Source: Akanthomyces muscarius (Eukaryota > Ascomycota > Sordariomycetes > Hypocreales > Cordycipitaceae). From it: a stretch of DNA of 64,000 bases. The stretch is taken from contig NC_079245.1 in assembly GCF_028009165.1 (NCBI RefSeq), positions 62,001-126,000 of the forward strand, written 5' to 3'. Of this stretch, positions 10,733-21,380 are shown piece after piece. A program made the translations under genes and the position numbers. Below the pieces are notes generated by a model. The model did no database searches. It was not told where the DNA came from and worked only from the letters and a program-made list of their open reading frames with translations. The first letter of the stretch is position 1, and every line of letters starts with the position of its first letter.

Positions 10733-12617
10733 TCACGACAAGACCTGACATGGTTTGTAAAAGCACTGATCCCATGCGCTCTTGCCCGACTCCCAGAATC
10801 GTGGAATAATACCCACCAGCGTTGCCGCACCACAATCAACACCGGACTGCCTTCTTATATTCTCGATGTAGCCTAGCACGCGCTCTTGCTCTCTTGGCGA
10901 TGCGTCATGAGATGCCGCACCAAGAGTAGCAACCAGCCAAGTACAAAGGTACTTTAGACTTGCATCTAGCCTGAATATCTGATCTAAATAGTGTATGAGT
11001 TTGGCACGGAGCTGTTTGCGGGCATCGCTTAGCCTGTTTCCTGATATGTCATCAACTCGCGTTTGACAGAAATGAATCGCCAACGTTGGAGGCAATGATA
11101 GAATTCCGTACAGTTGAGTAGCAGTCTTAAATGAAATTGCCAATAATGAGAGAAAGGGTTCATCCGGTATATGATAGGACTCCTTCCAGGTAACAGGCGA
11201 GAAACTGGCCACTTCTGCAGCGATTGCACTAGCAAACGCGTTTAGGTTGCTGTTGATTCCTTTACCGACCCATGTATGAGACTGAACGCGAATGCGTGTT
11301 ATTCGCCGTATACTCAGGAAGAGACAACTTGGGCAAGGGAAGCCTGGAAAAAAGGTATTGGAATACATCAAACGTGCGTCCTCGTCACTCCAGCTGTCGA
11401 AGCCGGAGACTTGGTCATTGACAGGTGCGCATGCATTATTCGCGATGCCATAGCTGGTTAGAGCAAAAGCTACCGTTAGCTATCCAATCTTTGTGTGAGA
11501 GGCTTTATATATTTCACAGGATGAGATGGCTCGGGCAAACTTACATGAGGGCATACTGCAAAGCGAGGATGGGTGGACGAGCACTCGAGTTCATAACCAC
11601 ATCGACTCCACCATAAGACTCGACAATGCCAAGAAAACCGTTGAGATGCGCTCTCCAAGGAGAGTCGATGATCCGAAGCTATAGTGTGGTATGTGAGACT
11701 GTATGAGCGCAACTGTTGACGCGACTCGGATATGTGGCGGGCCTTACCTCGACGCTCAATAAATCAATCACTTTATACAGGATGTTTCGAATGGGGTCAC
11801 CTGATTCAATATGCTCATTGAGTTTTGTGATTGATTCAACCATGTAACCGTAGAAGATGCGCCAGACGTTGTCAAGGGCAGGAAAATCACCTTGCCGCAC
11901 TAAGTATCCGTTCTGGGCAGAGAGCGTCGCGATGTAGTGGCATGTCACTATCATGAGAAAGCTCGGCTTCGAATTAAAGCGCGAGATATGAAAATTGACA
12001 AATCCGTCGGTGAAGCCGTTCGGGGTATCATTTTGGTAATCGGGAATCATAACCGTTACGACTAGAACAGCATGCATTAGCTGCAGATCCAAGGGTTGCC
12101 AGCACGCTTTACAAAGCATGGGACGAGGGGGGGGGGGGATGCAACAGAAAGCATGAGAAAAAAAAGAAAGATTCGAAAACACATGGTGAGAACGAACAGT
12201 ATCGAGCGCCTTGCGCTATGTCCCAGCCAGGAGGCTCGGTTTGTCGTACGGGCGCCGCCATGCGCAGTGGTCGCAATGGCTCTGGTTTGTGCGACGGTGG
12301 CGGGGGATATTCGCAGCGAGCTCGAGCAGTGATACATCGTCGGCAAATGGGTTTTGCTTCGTCACATTTAATGCGTCGGTTTCTATAGCGGCATCATAGA
12401 CACAAAATTACCCATCAGCTCGAAGAAAGGTCATTTATCCAGCGCACTGAGCAACGCGTTTGAAGGAGCGCACTAACCGGCAAGTCGCGCAGCCTGTTCG
12501 GACCTTGGGCGCCCACCGCTTCTTTCGGGTCGGGTTTGATAGCGCTGCAGATTCCTTGTTTTGCTCGCGCGAACGCGCAGAAAATCCTGTAATATTTGTC
12601 GGGCCGCGGGCGATCAT
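10733..12617 (-). CDS. Zn(II)2Cys6 transcription factor, intron-rich
   Basis: Reassembled by hand from five or more exons. Exon 1 (12478-12617 or further upstream) ends in GCATC plus a split Arg; intron 12383-12477 has a GTTAGT donor and a TAG acceptor. Exon 2 resumes with NRRIKCDEAKPICRRC then ITARARC, completing the six-cysteine zinc cluster across the splice. Later exons are 11748-12080, 11545-11678 and 10733-11453. They carry features of the fungal regulator C-terminal domain (Fungal_trans_2): SPWRAHLNG, a GGVD segment and FPCPSCLFLSIRRITRIR. All three junctions between these later exons keep phase. The end of exon 2 is uncertain; a run of about 12 G near 12130 falls in that stretch. Start choice (12617, 12638 or 12800) is open. 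Likely local regulator of the neighbouring metabolic genes, by position only. Confidence 0.75.
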
Positions 12618-13196
12618 GCTTCGCGCAGCTTTCTTCATCAATGCCGAAATGAGTTGTGTTGTGGAGGCCACGAAATCGGGTATACGTTTTACAGGCTTTG
12701 TAATGGTGCCCGCGTCCTGGCTTCTCATTGGTCTCAGTTTCACTTGGCGCGTGGTTGATTTCCTCTGCCAGGCATTGCCGCTCCAGAAATAGGTCGTCAC
12801 TGAATGAGAGCAACGTCATCAAAGCTTCTCGTAAAAATCTGCTATGGCTTAGTAAAATTATTATACATTACGGGCAGTAAGTGCAGGCATTGTTCCGATG
12901 GTGGCAGTAATGCATTTACAACTCCTGAGGAGCAAGGTAAAGCGCAATCAATTTTGTCTAGCATGTGATGTATGTGTTAAAACATCGAGCTGCAAAAAAA
13001 TGTGCTTTTCCCAACCAATCCTAACTTCTATCACATATGAGATCCTTTATTCTACGAGCTTATCGAAAATTAATCACCCCAAAATGTTGGCATTCGTCAG
13101 CTCCTGCCGGTGGCATGGATGTAAGGGCTTACTTAGGTCGAGCCGAAAGGCGAATACTGACGCGTTTTCCTGACGGATACGCTGACGGACTCGCTC
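12618..13196. other. Intergenic or 5' region of the regulator gene
   Basis: The frame of regulator exon 1 stays open up to 12800, so part of this may be coding or 5' UTR. Beyond that I see nothing supported. Confidence 0.4.
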
Positions 13197-14591
13197 TCAC
13201 CAATCATCTTCGATCGAGATCGTTGAGCATCCTATGCCTCCAATGTAGTAGCGTGCCTCGATCTCAGACTTGACTACCCGAGGGCGGCCGGCCTTGGCTC
13301 CATCCTCCGCCTTGGCCAGTTGAAAAATTTCGGTAGGGTCAACAACTACTACGCTCCTTCCTTCTCCCATGAGTCGCTTGATGCTCTCATGTAGAATTCT
13401 TCGAGCGACTGTGTTGAGCGAGTAGACGTCGCGGAGTGATATTACAACAGCGCAAGTGTTGGCATATCTGCCAGAACCAGGATCGTCGGGTTTCGGTTCG
13501 CCAAGCTCACGCACGAGAGCTCGGCTAAGCCGCTCTGAGCCAGGAAAACGCACCGCGCCTCGGAGACTGAAAATGATGACTTCGCGCTCGCAATTAGGAT
13601 GGTGAGGCTCTTTCGCGCCGGCAACGATAGTTGCCACCGTAGTCGATACAGTGGCACCGGCAATTTGGCTGACGTCCATCATGTGCAACCCCATGTCGCG
13701 CGACAGCTTTTCACATATAGCAACTCCGCGGACACTGTTACCACGCTCATCAAGATTAGGTGAGAATGTTGCGATACCTACTTGGCCAGGCAATGCACCG
13801 ATGATCCCGCCCGCAACGCCACTCTTCGCCGGAATGCCAACATTTGAAACCCAATCTCCTGCTGCATCATACATGCCACAAGTTGTCATCACAGAGAGGA
13901 CTTGTCGAACACTTGCTTGCGGAATTATGTGGTCACCTGTGATCGGATGAACTCCTGCATTGCTCAACGTCGCCGCCATTATAGCCAAGTCTCGCACATT
14001 GACATTGATCGCGCATTGCCTGATGTATCCCTTCACAATATCCCGTGGGTCGCAAGAAATAACCCCAGCAGATTTCAACATGTAACCGATGGCCATGTTA
14101 CGATCAGCGCTTTTCAGCTCAGCCTCGTACACTTCCTCGTCGACCTGCAGCTGCCGACCGGCGAGCTGAGATAACCCTCTCAATATGCGCTCCGTCCTTT
14201 CCTCCGCCGTAGTGCCGTCAACAAGTGAATGTGCAGTGATGGCCCCGGCATTGATCATGGGGTTGACTGGACGATTGGTGCCTCGTTCAAGTGACAATTG
14301 ATTGAACGCGTCTCCCGAAGGCTCAACTCCAATCTTTTCCAGCACCTTTGATAATCCTCTATCTTCAATAGCCATTGCGTATACAAATGCTTTAGAGATG
14401 GATTGCATCGAAAACTCGACTTGATCGTCTCCCACCGAGTACACGTTTCCATCGACCATTGCAAGGGCTACCGCCATCTTGGACGTATCAGCCTTAGCGA
14501 GCGTCTCAATGTAGCTGGCGGGTGCTCCGCTCTCGATTGAGCGTGCATTGTCGAGCACGACTTTGAGGTAGTCGGGAATAGGTGATTTCAT
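13197..14591 (-). CDS. Glutaminase (serine-dependent, GlsA type) with C-terminal STAS domain
   Basis: 464 residues, intronless. It hydrolyses L-glutamine to glutamate and ammonia. The N-terminal beta-lactamase-fold domain shows the catalytic SxxK as SISK (S64/K67), the NPMINAGAI block and KSGVAGGI. The last third, after about residue 340, has STAS-like features: EVIIFSLRGAVRFPGSERL, SLRDVYSLNTVARRIL and SVVVVDPTEIF. This two-domain form occurs in bacterial GlsA2-like proteins and in some fungi. I start at MKSPIPDYL (14591); the frame is open to 14687, but the extra 32 residues look like leader noise. The lack of introns and bacterial-type fold make old horizontal transfer possible, but a tree is needed. 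Confidence 0.9.
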   Translation of the reverse strand: MKSPIPDYLKVVLDNARSIESGAPASYIETLAKADTSKMAVALAMVDGNVYSVGDDQVEFSMQSISKAFVYAMAIEDRGLSKVLEKIGVEPSGDAFNQLSLERGTNRPVNPMINAGAITAHSLVDGTTAEERTERILRGLSQLAGRQLQVDEEVYEAELKSADRNMAIGYMLKSAGVISCDPRDIVKGYIRQCAINVNVRDLAIMAATLSNAGVHPITGDHIIPQASVRQVLSVMTTCGMYDAAGDWVSNVGIPAKSGVAGGIIGALPGQVGIATFSPNLDERGNSVRGVAICEKLSRDMGLHMMDVSQIAGATVSTTVATIVAGAKEPHHPNCEREVIIFSLRGAVRFPGSERLSRALVRELGEPKPDDPGSGRYANTCAVVISLRDVYSLNTVARRILHESIKRLMGEGRSVVVVDPTEIFQLAKAEDGAKAGRPRVVKSEIEARYYIGGIGCSTISIEDDW

Positions 14592-15035
14592 TGCTGGGCG
14601 GGAATCGGGTTCATCAATGTGGAAGTGAAGGGTACAGTGGCAAGGAAAATTGGAAGAAGAGGGACAGGGAGCGTTGTATCTGACCACTGGTCAAGCTCGT
14701 TGGCCTGAGCTAAATTTTTACCAAGATGACTAGCCATGCCTTGGCGCTCTCTCTGCACCAGCGTCCCAGCGACCCGCCCGATCTGGGTCGCCAAGCTGCC
14801 TACCTAGGTACCCAATTGTGCCAGTACCTGCCTCATGCAGCGAGCTGCCGAGCCACTTGCACACAAAAATACAGTTTGAAAATAATTTCAGACCCCTTCT
14901 TTTTTTTGTGCTGATTGGCGACGAAGGTTGCGTTACTGGCTATATTTTCCGGGCAAACCAACTTGTGTCGAAAGTACTATCGGTGCTCCGCCTTTCGTGC
15001 AGCGGCGCCAGAAGCGCCGCCGCTCTAGTTAGCAC
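14592..15035. other. Intergenic region between the glutaminase and element copy 2
   Basis: Upstream region of the glutaminase gene. No gene seen. The element terminal repeat begins at 15038. Confidence 0.5.
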
Positions 15036-15037
15036 TA

Positions 15038-15841
15038 ACGTCGGCCACCCACTCGGGAACACCCCCACTTGGGAACACCCCTTTTACACCAAAACACTAC
15101 CTTTTCAACTAGAGATAAGACAGTACTACTAGACGTTAAAAAGTTAAAAGAATTATCAATAGATAGATAATTAGCAAACTAAGCTACATATCCTTAGTTT
15201 CTATTAATAGTAAATTTAACCCTAATTCTAGATATTTCTAAAGATTAGGTATAGAATTTGTTAAGGTTTAGTAGGAGAATACTAGTAGTTTCTTAACACT
15301 AAAGAACTAATTCTAATAGCTTACTAAGAATAGTTATTATTTTTTTAAAAATACTTTTAGCCTTTTTTACTATATATTAATTAGAAAATAATATATATAT
15401 AATTCTAAAAAAGCTTTAATATAGACTAATAGAAAGTAGGTAAATTTTTACTAGTAAAAATTTAAAAGACTTATATATATATACTATATTAGTATCTATT
15501 TAGAATATTAATAGAATAAATAATAGACTTTTTAAAGAGTCTTTCTATATTTATTCTATTATTATAGCTATTTTCTAAAATTAGATAATTATTTTTTAAA
15601 TTACTTAGTATTTACTAGTAATTTATTTATTATTACTTTAACTAATTATATCTATTATATAGATTTTAATACTAAGCTAAAAACTCTTTTTTAGCTTAAT
15701 ATAGCTATAATAGATTTATTAATAATTTTTTAATCTTTTTAGATATATTAGCTATAGATATATAATCCCTGTAAAAAGCGCCTTTTTGGTGTGAAAGGGG
15801 TGTTCCCAAGTGGGGGGTGTTCCCAAGTGGGTGGCCGACGT
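15038..15841. mobile_element. 0.8 kb TA-flanked MITE-like DNA element, copy 2
   Basis: Inverted terminal repeats of about 57 bp start ACGTCGGCCACCCACT and end with the reverse complement. Each contains two direct copies of a CACTTGGGAACACCCC-like motif. The element is flanked by TA on both sides (15036-15037 and 15842-15843), the target duplication of Tc1/mariner and Fot1/pogo elements. The interior is AT-saturated and noncoding. Interior blocks (TTCTAGATATTTCTAAAG and ATATAATCCCTGTAAAAAGC) are shared with copy 3. Confidence 0.88.
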
Positions 15842-15866
15842 TAGTTAACGTTAGTTAAGGATCTAA

Positions 15867-16680
15867 CTAGAACCCAGCGACGCTGACCTAGGTATGTATC
15901 CTCATCGACACGCTTCGTAATATGCCACACGCCAACTCCTCAACTCCCACGACTCCCACGTGAAGCGTCCAAGAAGAAGTCTTGCCTCGCTTGAGGCAGC
16001 CCACATGGCATAGTTTCCTGGAAGCGTTTCTGCGGTTACGAGTCAGTAATTTTTGATATATATTTTGCCAGCCTGGAGACGCCCACTCAAGTAGGCGGCC
16101 CAAGTAAAAAAATAAGGAATAAAGACTGTACCATCATCCCAATCCTTTGAATCCCTCGTGTACCCGGCGCTCTCGGCCGCCGATGTGAACCAGATCCCGG
16201 GTGAAAGCTGGTGACTTGCATGTCGTCAGGAGATACACCCGTCGCAATCTGTTGTACCAACATTGTTCCCGCCGCCTTTGACGCAGAGTAATTTGGACGG
16301 CTGGCCCCTTCGAAATCGTGGATGGCACCCGAAGATGTATTAGCCAGAGTCTACAAGTAAGTCGACGCGGAACATCTTCTGGTTAGCGAACATGCTCTGT
16401 GGTCGCCACACCCCGGTGGCCTGTGTCCGAAAATCAATTTGAACTTCTCTTACTATGGTGGTAGAAAAGGTCTGCATTGTGCATAAGTGCATAAACATTG
16501 GTAAGGAAGTCCTCGAAGACTGCCTGGTGGCCTATTTCAAGCATCGACTCTGGACTGCCAATTCGAGTCGCGTTGAGTACAAGGACGTCAACGACGACAC
16601 CTTTGACTTCAAGCTTGTTCCAAAGTTCCGTGACGTCGGACTTATTAGCAACATAAATAAAGCGACGCCGCGATAAGAAT
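15867..16680 (-). pseudogene. Decayed short-chain dehydrogenase/reductase (SDR)
   Basis: Reading the minus strand through several frames gives SDR landmarks in order: VDVLVLNAT (the NAG-like strand), FLTNVYALMHNADLFYHH, NTSSGAIHDF, PNYSASKAAG (the catalytic YxxxK), VSPDDMQVTSFHPG, then LPGNYAMWAASSEARLLLG and a terminal VSVAGF before TAG at 15867. The pieces lie in different frames with stops between them and no convincing splice sites near the C-terminus. The N-terminal Rossmann GxxxGxG segment is not recognisable upstream. I read it as a 5'-truncated, frameshifted relic. Its last codon lies about 25 bp from the end of element copy 2. Confidence 0.72.
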
Positions 16681-17736
16681 TTACCAGTCTGTCAGCGTTG
16701 TCTTGATAGAAACATAACTTGCCCTCACCCCGTGGGCCGCTCTTATGCTCGTCGTCCGCGCCGTGCGGCCATCTCGAAGGCCGGGGTCGCCAGGAGCTGT
16801 GACCCATTCCCGCCTTCTTCGTCCGTCCCACTGCCTCCTCCTTCTAGCACACCTGCGCTGTCACAGGACGCTATCGAGAGTACCACCGCCGAGCGGTTGC
16901 GTTACCTGGAGTTCGGTTCTGAAGCTGAAGCTCCGAGTCTCACTGGCATCGAAACAGCGGCTGCGGCGATGTTGTGCCCAGTCCGTGGTACCTGCGGGCC
17001 GAGAGCTGGACTATGGACTATGCCATCCCTGATAGCTTTCACGAATAATCCAGTCTTCGCTTGTCCTCCATGAAGGGCTTCATCCAAACTGTACGGGACT
17101 GGCTATACCAATCGCTCATGAACATTAGTTATGTAGGAGGCATCTAGATTAGACATATGGCTATCTTAGACGTCATTACAGATAGTTGTTGTTCAAGATC
17201 TACGGAAATCGATTGGGTAGCAATTTCTATCTGGTGACTATCTTGTCATTTTTTTCGCTCGTTGACCGCCTTGCCGCCTCAGTATGCGCCGGTCGTCGTC
17301 GTCGCCCATGTGCAGCGTCGTGTGTCTCCCCTGCCCACTTGTGCATCTGCACATATACTCGTCCACCTACTCCAGCCCGAGCTAAAAGCTGCCGTCGCAG
17401 ACCAAATCATCATGTAGCCGTTCACTCGCCGCGCGGTTGACGGACTAACAGTCCGTAACATTGGCCGTGTAGTTGGTATGCAGGGGCACGGATCAAAGAA
17501 CCCAAGGAGTAACTGCTGCTTCTCTTGCTTCGTTCGGCGCTTGGCGGGCTCTCAAAAACGTGCCACAAAGAGTGCTCACCGCATGTTTAAGAGGGGAGGG
17601 CTAGTCTGTGCGTGAGCACCCCTGTGGATGAAGGGTTGAAAGACCTGTCGGGGCAAGCAATAGATTGACGGATGGTAGGAGGGCGAGATCTATTACATGA
17701 AGCCTTCTGTGAATCTCTGGCCCTCTGTGTAGACCA
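16681..17736. other. Intergenic region with no supported gene
   Basis: About 1 kb. A 113-codon plus-strand frame at 16732-17073 is Pro/Ser/Arg-rich and matches no family I know. Nothing else is seen. Confidence 0.4.
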
Positions 17737-18248
17737 TTAACAAGTCAGGTGGCCGTCGCTGTTGACGACATATTGGTGGGCATATGCGTCCTCTAGAAAT
17801 GCGGTTCGTTAGCTGCCGATCATCCTAACTCTGAAGGGGGGGGGTGTACCAATAGGAACAGCCACTTCAGCACTCTGGCCAGCACAGGTGCAATTCATCC
17901 AGTAGATAGGGCCGCCATAGAAAGGGTCTGGGGCTATGTAAAGATCGCAGCCAGTACAGCTAGCCCCAAAATCACCGTGATGAGTGGGCTAAGAAATAAC
18001 CCCGTTAATATGCATTTTAACAGCTCAGCAGTATGTGAGCTTTTGAAGCTTACCGTGATTTTAGCACCATCGTACCCAAAGCAGTCGTTAAGGTTCAGGT
18101 GTGAGGAGATGTAGCCCGATTGGTTGCGGGGAACGCAGTCTGCCGATAGTACGTCGGTGGTGGTGTCAAAGTCGATGGCTTTGCAGGAGCTACTGATTTG
18201 AGCCAGCGCACCGCCGACTAGAGACATAAGAGTTATTGTTTGCTTCAT
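17737..18248 (-). CDS. Secreted CVNH (cyanovirin-N homology) lectin-like protein, three exons
   Basis: Three exons: 18054-18248, 17850-17988 and 17737-17792, with introns of 65 and 57 bp in phase 0 and phase 1. Together they give 129 residues. The N-terminus is a signal peptide (MKQTITLMSLVGGALA). The mature part has paired cysteines, SGYISSHLNLNDCFGYDG, then GDFGASCTGCDLYI, YWMNCTCAG and the family-typical ending YVVNSDGHLTC. CVNH domains bind oligomannose or similar glycans; in fungi the role is usually unproven. The second intron contains a G run that blocks a simple open frame. It shares a divergent promoter region with the regulator at 18847. Confidence 0.82.
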
Positions 18249-18846
18249 CCTCTTGATCTTTTGACTCGGGAATGTAGTTTCTTGTGTTTATTAGTGTGCG
18301 TGATACGTGAGTAATTGCAGTCGATTGACAGAGCAAATGTTACTTCAGAGAGGGGGTTAGTCCTATATATAGGTGCCACTGCAATTGAAGACGTTGATTT
18401 AAAAGGTGTTACTTATTACGGGACTCCACAGGTCAGCTTACTATGGATATTCGATTTGGAGGCACGGAGGTTAACGCCAGCCATCCCCGAAAAAGCAAGC
18501 CGTGACGTGACCACTTTGGGATGCAGAGTACTAGTTACAATCCACTCCTTCTGTATTTATTGGCGCCATTGCCTTTGCATCGCCTGAGCACATCTATTCA
18601 TATGTCAAAATTGAGTGAAAAGTCTTACTTTCTTTCGTTAATTCCTTTTCTTATTTTTCTGCACGTCGCGATGTGTTAATATGATTTGCCGGGCTCGAGG
18701 TGGCGCCAAATGGTGTTCTGATCTTTTAGTATGACCCATGTAGCCCACACCATACCCACCACTCCCGTTTCTCTCTCACCTTACACCATTGCATCGTCAA
18801 CGCTCGCGGCACCAGGTTCCGCCTGTTAGATTGCGCTGAAAGTGAC
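18249..18846. promoter_or_regulatory. Bidirectional upstream region between the CVNH and Zn2Cys6 genes
   Basis: 598 bp separate two divergent start codons, so it must hold both promoters. I cannot assign individual sites. Confidence 0.45.
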
Positions 18847-20920
18847 ATGGAGCCCCCTAGCAAACGCAAGCGATCTGTGGTTTCTTGCACGGAATGCCAT
18901 CGACGTAAGCAGAAGGTGCATACGTCGGCGCTTGACAGTAGGATTCTAGCAGCTAACCTGCATCATACAGTGCGACCGCCAGCAGCCTTGTCAACGCTGC
19001 ATAAGGAGAGAGATGCCAGTAAGTTCTTCGCCTTCATTGAATTTAATGCTCTAATTATGCTAGACCCAATGCTATTATGAGTTGCCTGATACTCAGGCAA
19101 TGGTGGTGGACGATGATCCCACAGACCTGGCCGCGACGAGTGCTTCACAATCATTGAGCGGCCGAACCTCTTCCCTGAAGGGCGCTGTTTCGTCATCTTC
19201 CACCACAAGCGACTATCTGGTATGCAAAAACATGGGCTACGCTCCAGCAAATATAGGCACTCTCAGCATCATCCAAAGCCTTGGGGCGATGACCGTCGAG
19301 CCGAGCGAGAACTTCCCAAGTCCAAGCGGCGATGCAGTTGCTCAGTTCAGGGCCCTGATGCGGCAGCTGCCACCCCAGAGGCACATTAATACACTGGTAT
19401 CGTTCTTTTACAGGGAGCTCTCCTGGCAATACGAAATTGTCGATGAGAATATATTTCGCCAGCAACTGAGCTCGTGGAATCAGGTTCCTTACGCTGCACG
19501 AAACCAGCCCTTCCACTTGTCCCCAGACCTGCGCCAATTTCCGGCACTTCTGTTTCAGCTTCTAGCTGAGGCGCTGCTATTCCAACCTATGAGATATGAC
19601 GAAAGCCTTGAGGATCTCCGACACGCACCTGGCATGGATCTCGCCGACGTTGCCGCCGAATTTAGTGACGCCGGGCAGCAAGTTTCTGCTGTTTTTGGCC
19701 CAAGCGAGGCCACTATGGTCAAGGTACAGGCTGGCCTTCTTCGAGCCTGCTTCGAAAAAAACACAGGGTTAGTGGCTGAGGCATGGCATACGCTTGGGCA
19801 AACAATTCGAGACGCCCAGGAGCTTGGGCTACATCGTTTGACGCTGTCGGACGAATTTTCTGCAGATCAAGGAAACCAAGCAAGGGCGGGCAGAAAATTG
19901 TGGCTCATCCTGCATCTCTGGGACGGCCATATGGCTGTTGTCCTAGGCAGACCCATGGTTACTGATCTTGACCCAGAATCAGCCCCGTCTCCAGACTGCC
20001 AACCTAACCAGGCCAACGAAGACAGTGATTCAATCTCTATCACGCCTTTCAACATGATTCTGTGTGGATACAATGTAGCCTACAGATATCTTCGAGACAT
20101 TCATGACCTCAATTCAACCACGCCTCCAAACATAGGTGATAAAGTTGATGCTATTCACTCAGAAATTATGCAGAACCTCGACCACATTCCCTCTTGGGCA
20201 AAATTAAATCCTCAGGACCAGGATTCTAACTATCCATGGCTACATGCCGCCCGCGAAACCCTTCACACAGAAGTGCACTTTACACTCCTCGCTTTGCATC
20301 GACCATTCATTTTTCGGCAGCCGCACAGCCGCATCCAGGCTTTTACGGCCGCTACACGAGTCTTGGAATCACAGAGCCGCCTCTTCGCGCTTACAGAGCC
20401 TCGCCAGTACCCAGCCTTTGGCTTGGTGTTTGCCACTTTTGATGCAGCTGTCATCGTGGCCGCTACACATATAATCTTTCCCCAAGAAAATCAGGAACAG
20501 CTTGATTCATCGCTCAAAAATCTACAATGGTCTCTTGAGCGCTTTTTTGTCATGAAACGTCAAAATAGGCTGGCTGGAGTAGCCCACGTCGTTGTGAAAG
20601 CAATGTACGGCAAGGTTCTCAATACCACGCTAGCTTTTCAGAGTGCACTACAACAGAATTGGGCCGCTGAGGGCGAGCCTACTGGCCAAACACAACACAG
20701 TTTCGCCTATGAAACGAGCTCCGATGATATGCAGCAAATACTGGCTGTCTCGCAAAGAGTTCATGGAATCATGTCACCGCAGCCGCTGAGAGATCTCGTG
20801 TTCCAGGACTCCACTGCGGGTTTACAACCTATGGAGGTCATGGCTTGCTCACCAGAGCACTTCCCCGAGCAAGCTGTCACGGACGATGAATTTTGGCGAA
20901 TTATTAATAGCCTAGGGTAA
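18847..20920 (+). CDS. Zn(II)2Cys6 transcription factor
   Basis: Exons 18847-18915, 18971-19018 and 19064-20920 give 657 residues. The zinc cluster crosses two introns: CTECHRRKQK, then CDRQQPCQRCIRREMP, then TQC. Its six cysteines are residues 14, 17, 24, 30, 33 and 42. The sixth cysteine is recovered only if the 45 bp second intron ends at TAG 19061-19063; the CAG at 19094-19096 would also keep frame but would lose it. The middle has the fungal regulator homology region (LWLILHLWDGHMAVVLGRP, about residue 290). It probably controls nearby genes (CVNH, hydrolase, NmrA-like), but that is position-based inference. Confidence 0.85.
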
Positions 20921-21380
20921 AAGACATGGGAATGGAATGAGGGCGAATCATAATCATAGCATCTGCGAAGTCCAACGCCTACTACAAAGTTACCCCGCAC
21001 CCCGCCACTGGAACTTTCAACACTGCGAAGGCTGCGAAGCACGCCAATCACGTACCAGGTCAACCCATCCTTCGCAGCTGCAAGGAAAGGGTTAAATACA
21101 AATTTGCGATATTTGCGCACTGTTGTCGGCGATGTTGCGTCATAATAGTGCATCGTCGCCGATAGGCCCTCTTGTATGTGGGTCTAACGCCGACAAAGTA
21201 GCATCAGCCGGTACCGACTTGCGCGGTGCTGATGGTCTGAGCTGCAAGAGCCGAAACCTTGACGGATGAAAACAGAACGCCGTTGCAAGCTGTTTTCGTA
21301 TTAAAGGGCGGTCATCCCCAGCTCAATTGTTGTATGTACTGCAAGTCAACGACTGATCCTCGATAATACGCAACACTACA
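20921..21380. other. Intergenic region
   Basis: Between two genes in the same direction; promoter of the hydrolase at 21381. Nothing else is seen. Confidence 0.4.

Noticed and set aside
11440..11480. TAGCTGGTTAGAGCA resembles a tRNA D-loop
   Set aside because: It lies at an intron/exon border of the regulator gene and has no other tRNA parts.
16732..17073. 113-codon Pro/Ser-rich plus-strand frame
   Set aside because: Low-complexity start and no recognisable family; may be relic DNA but cannot be supported.
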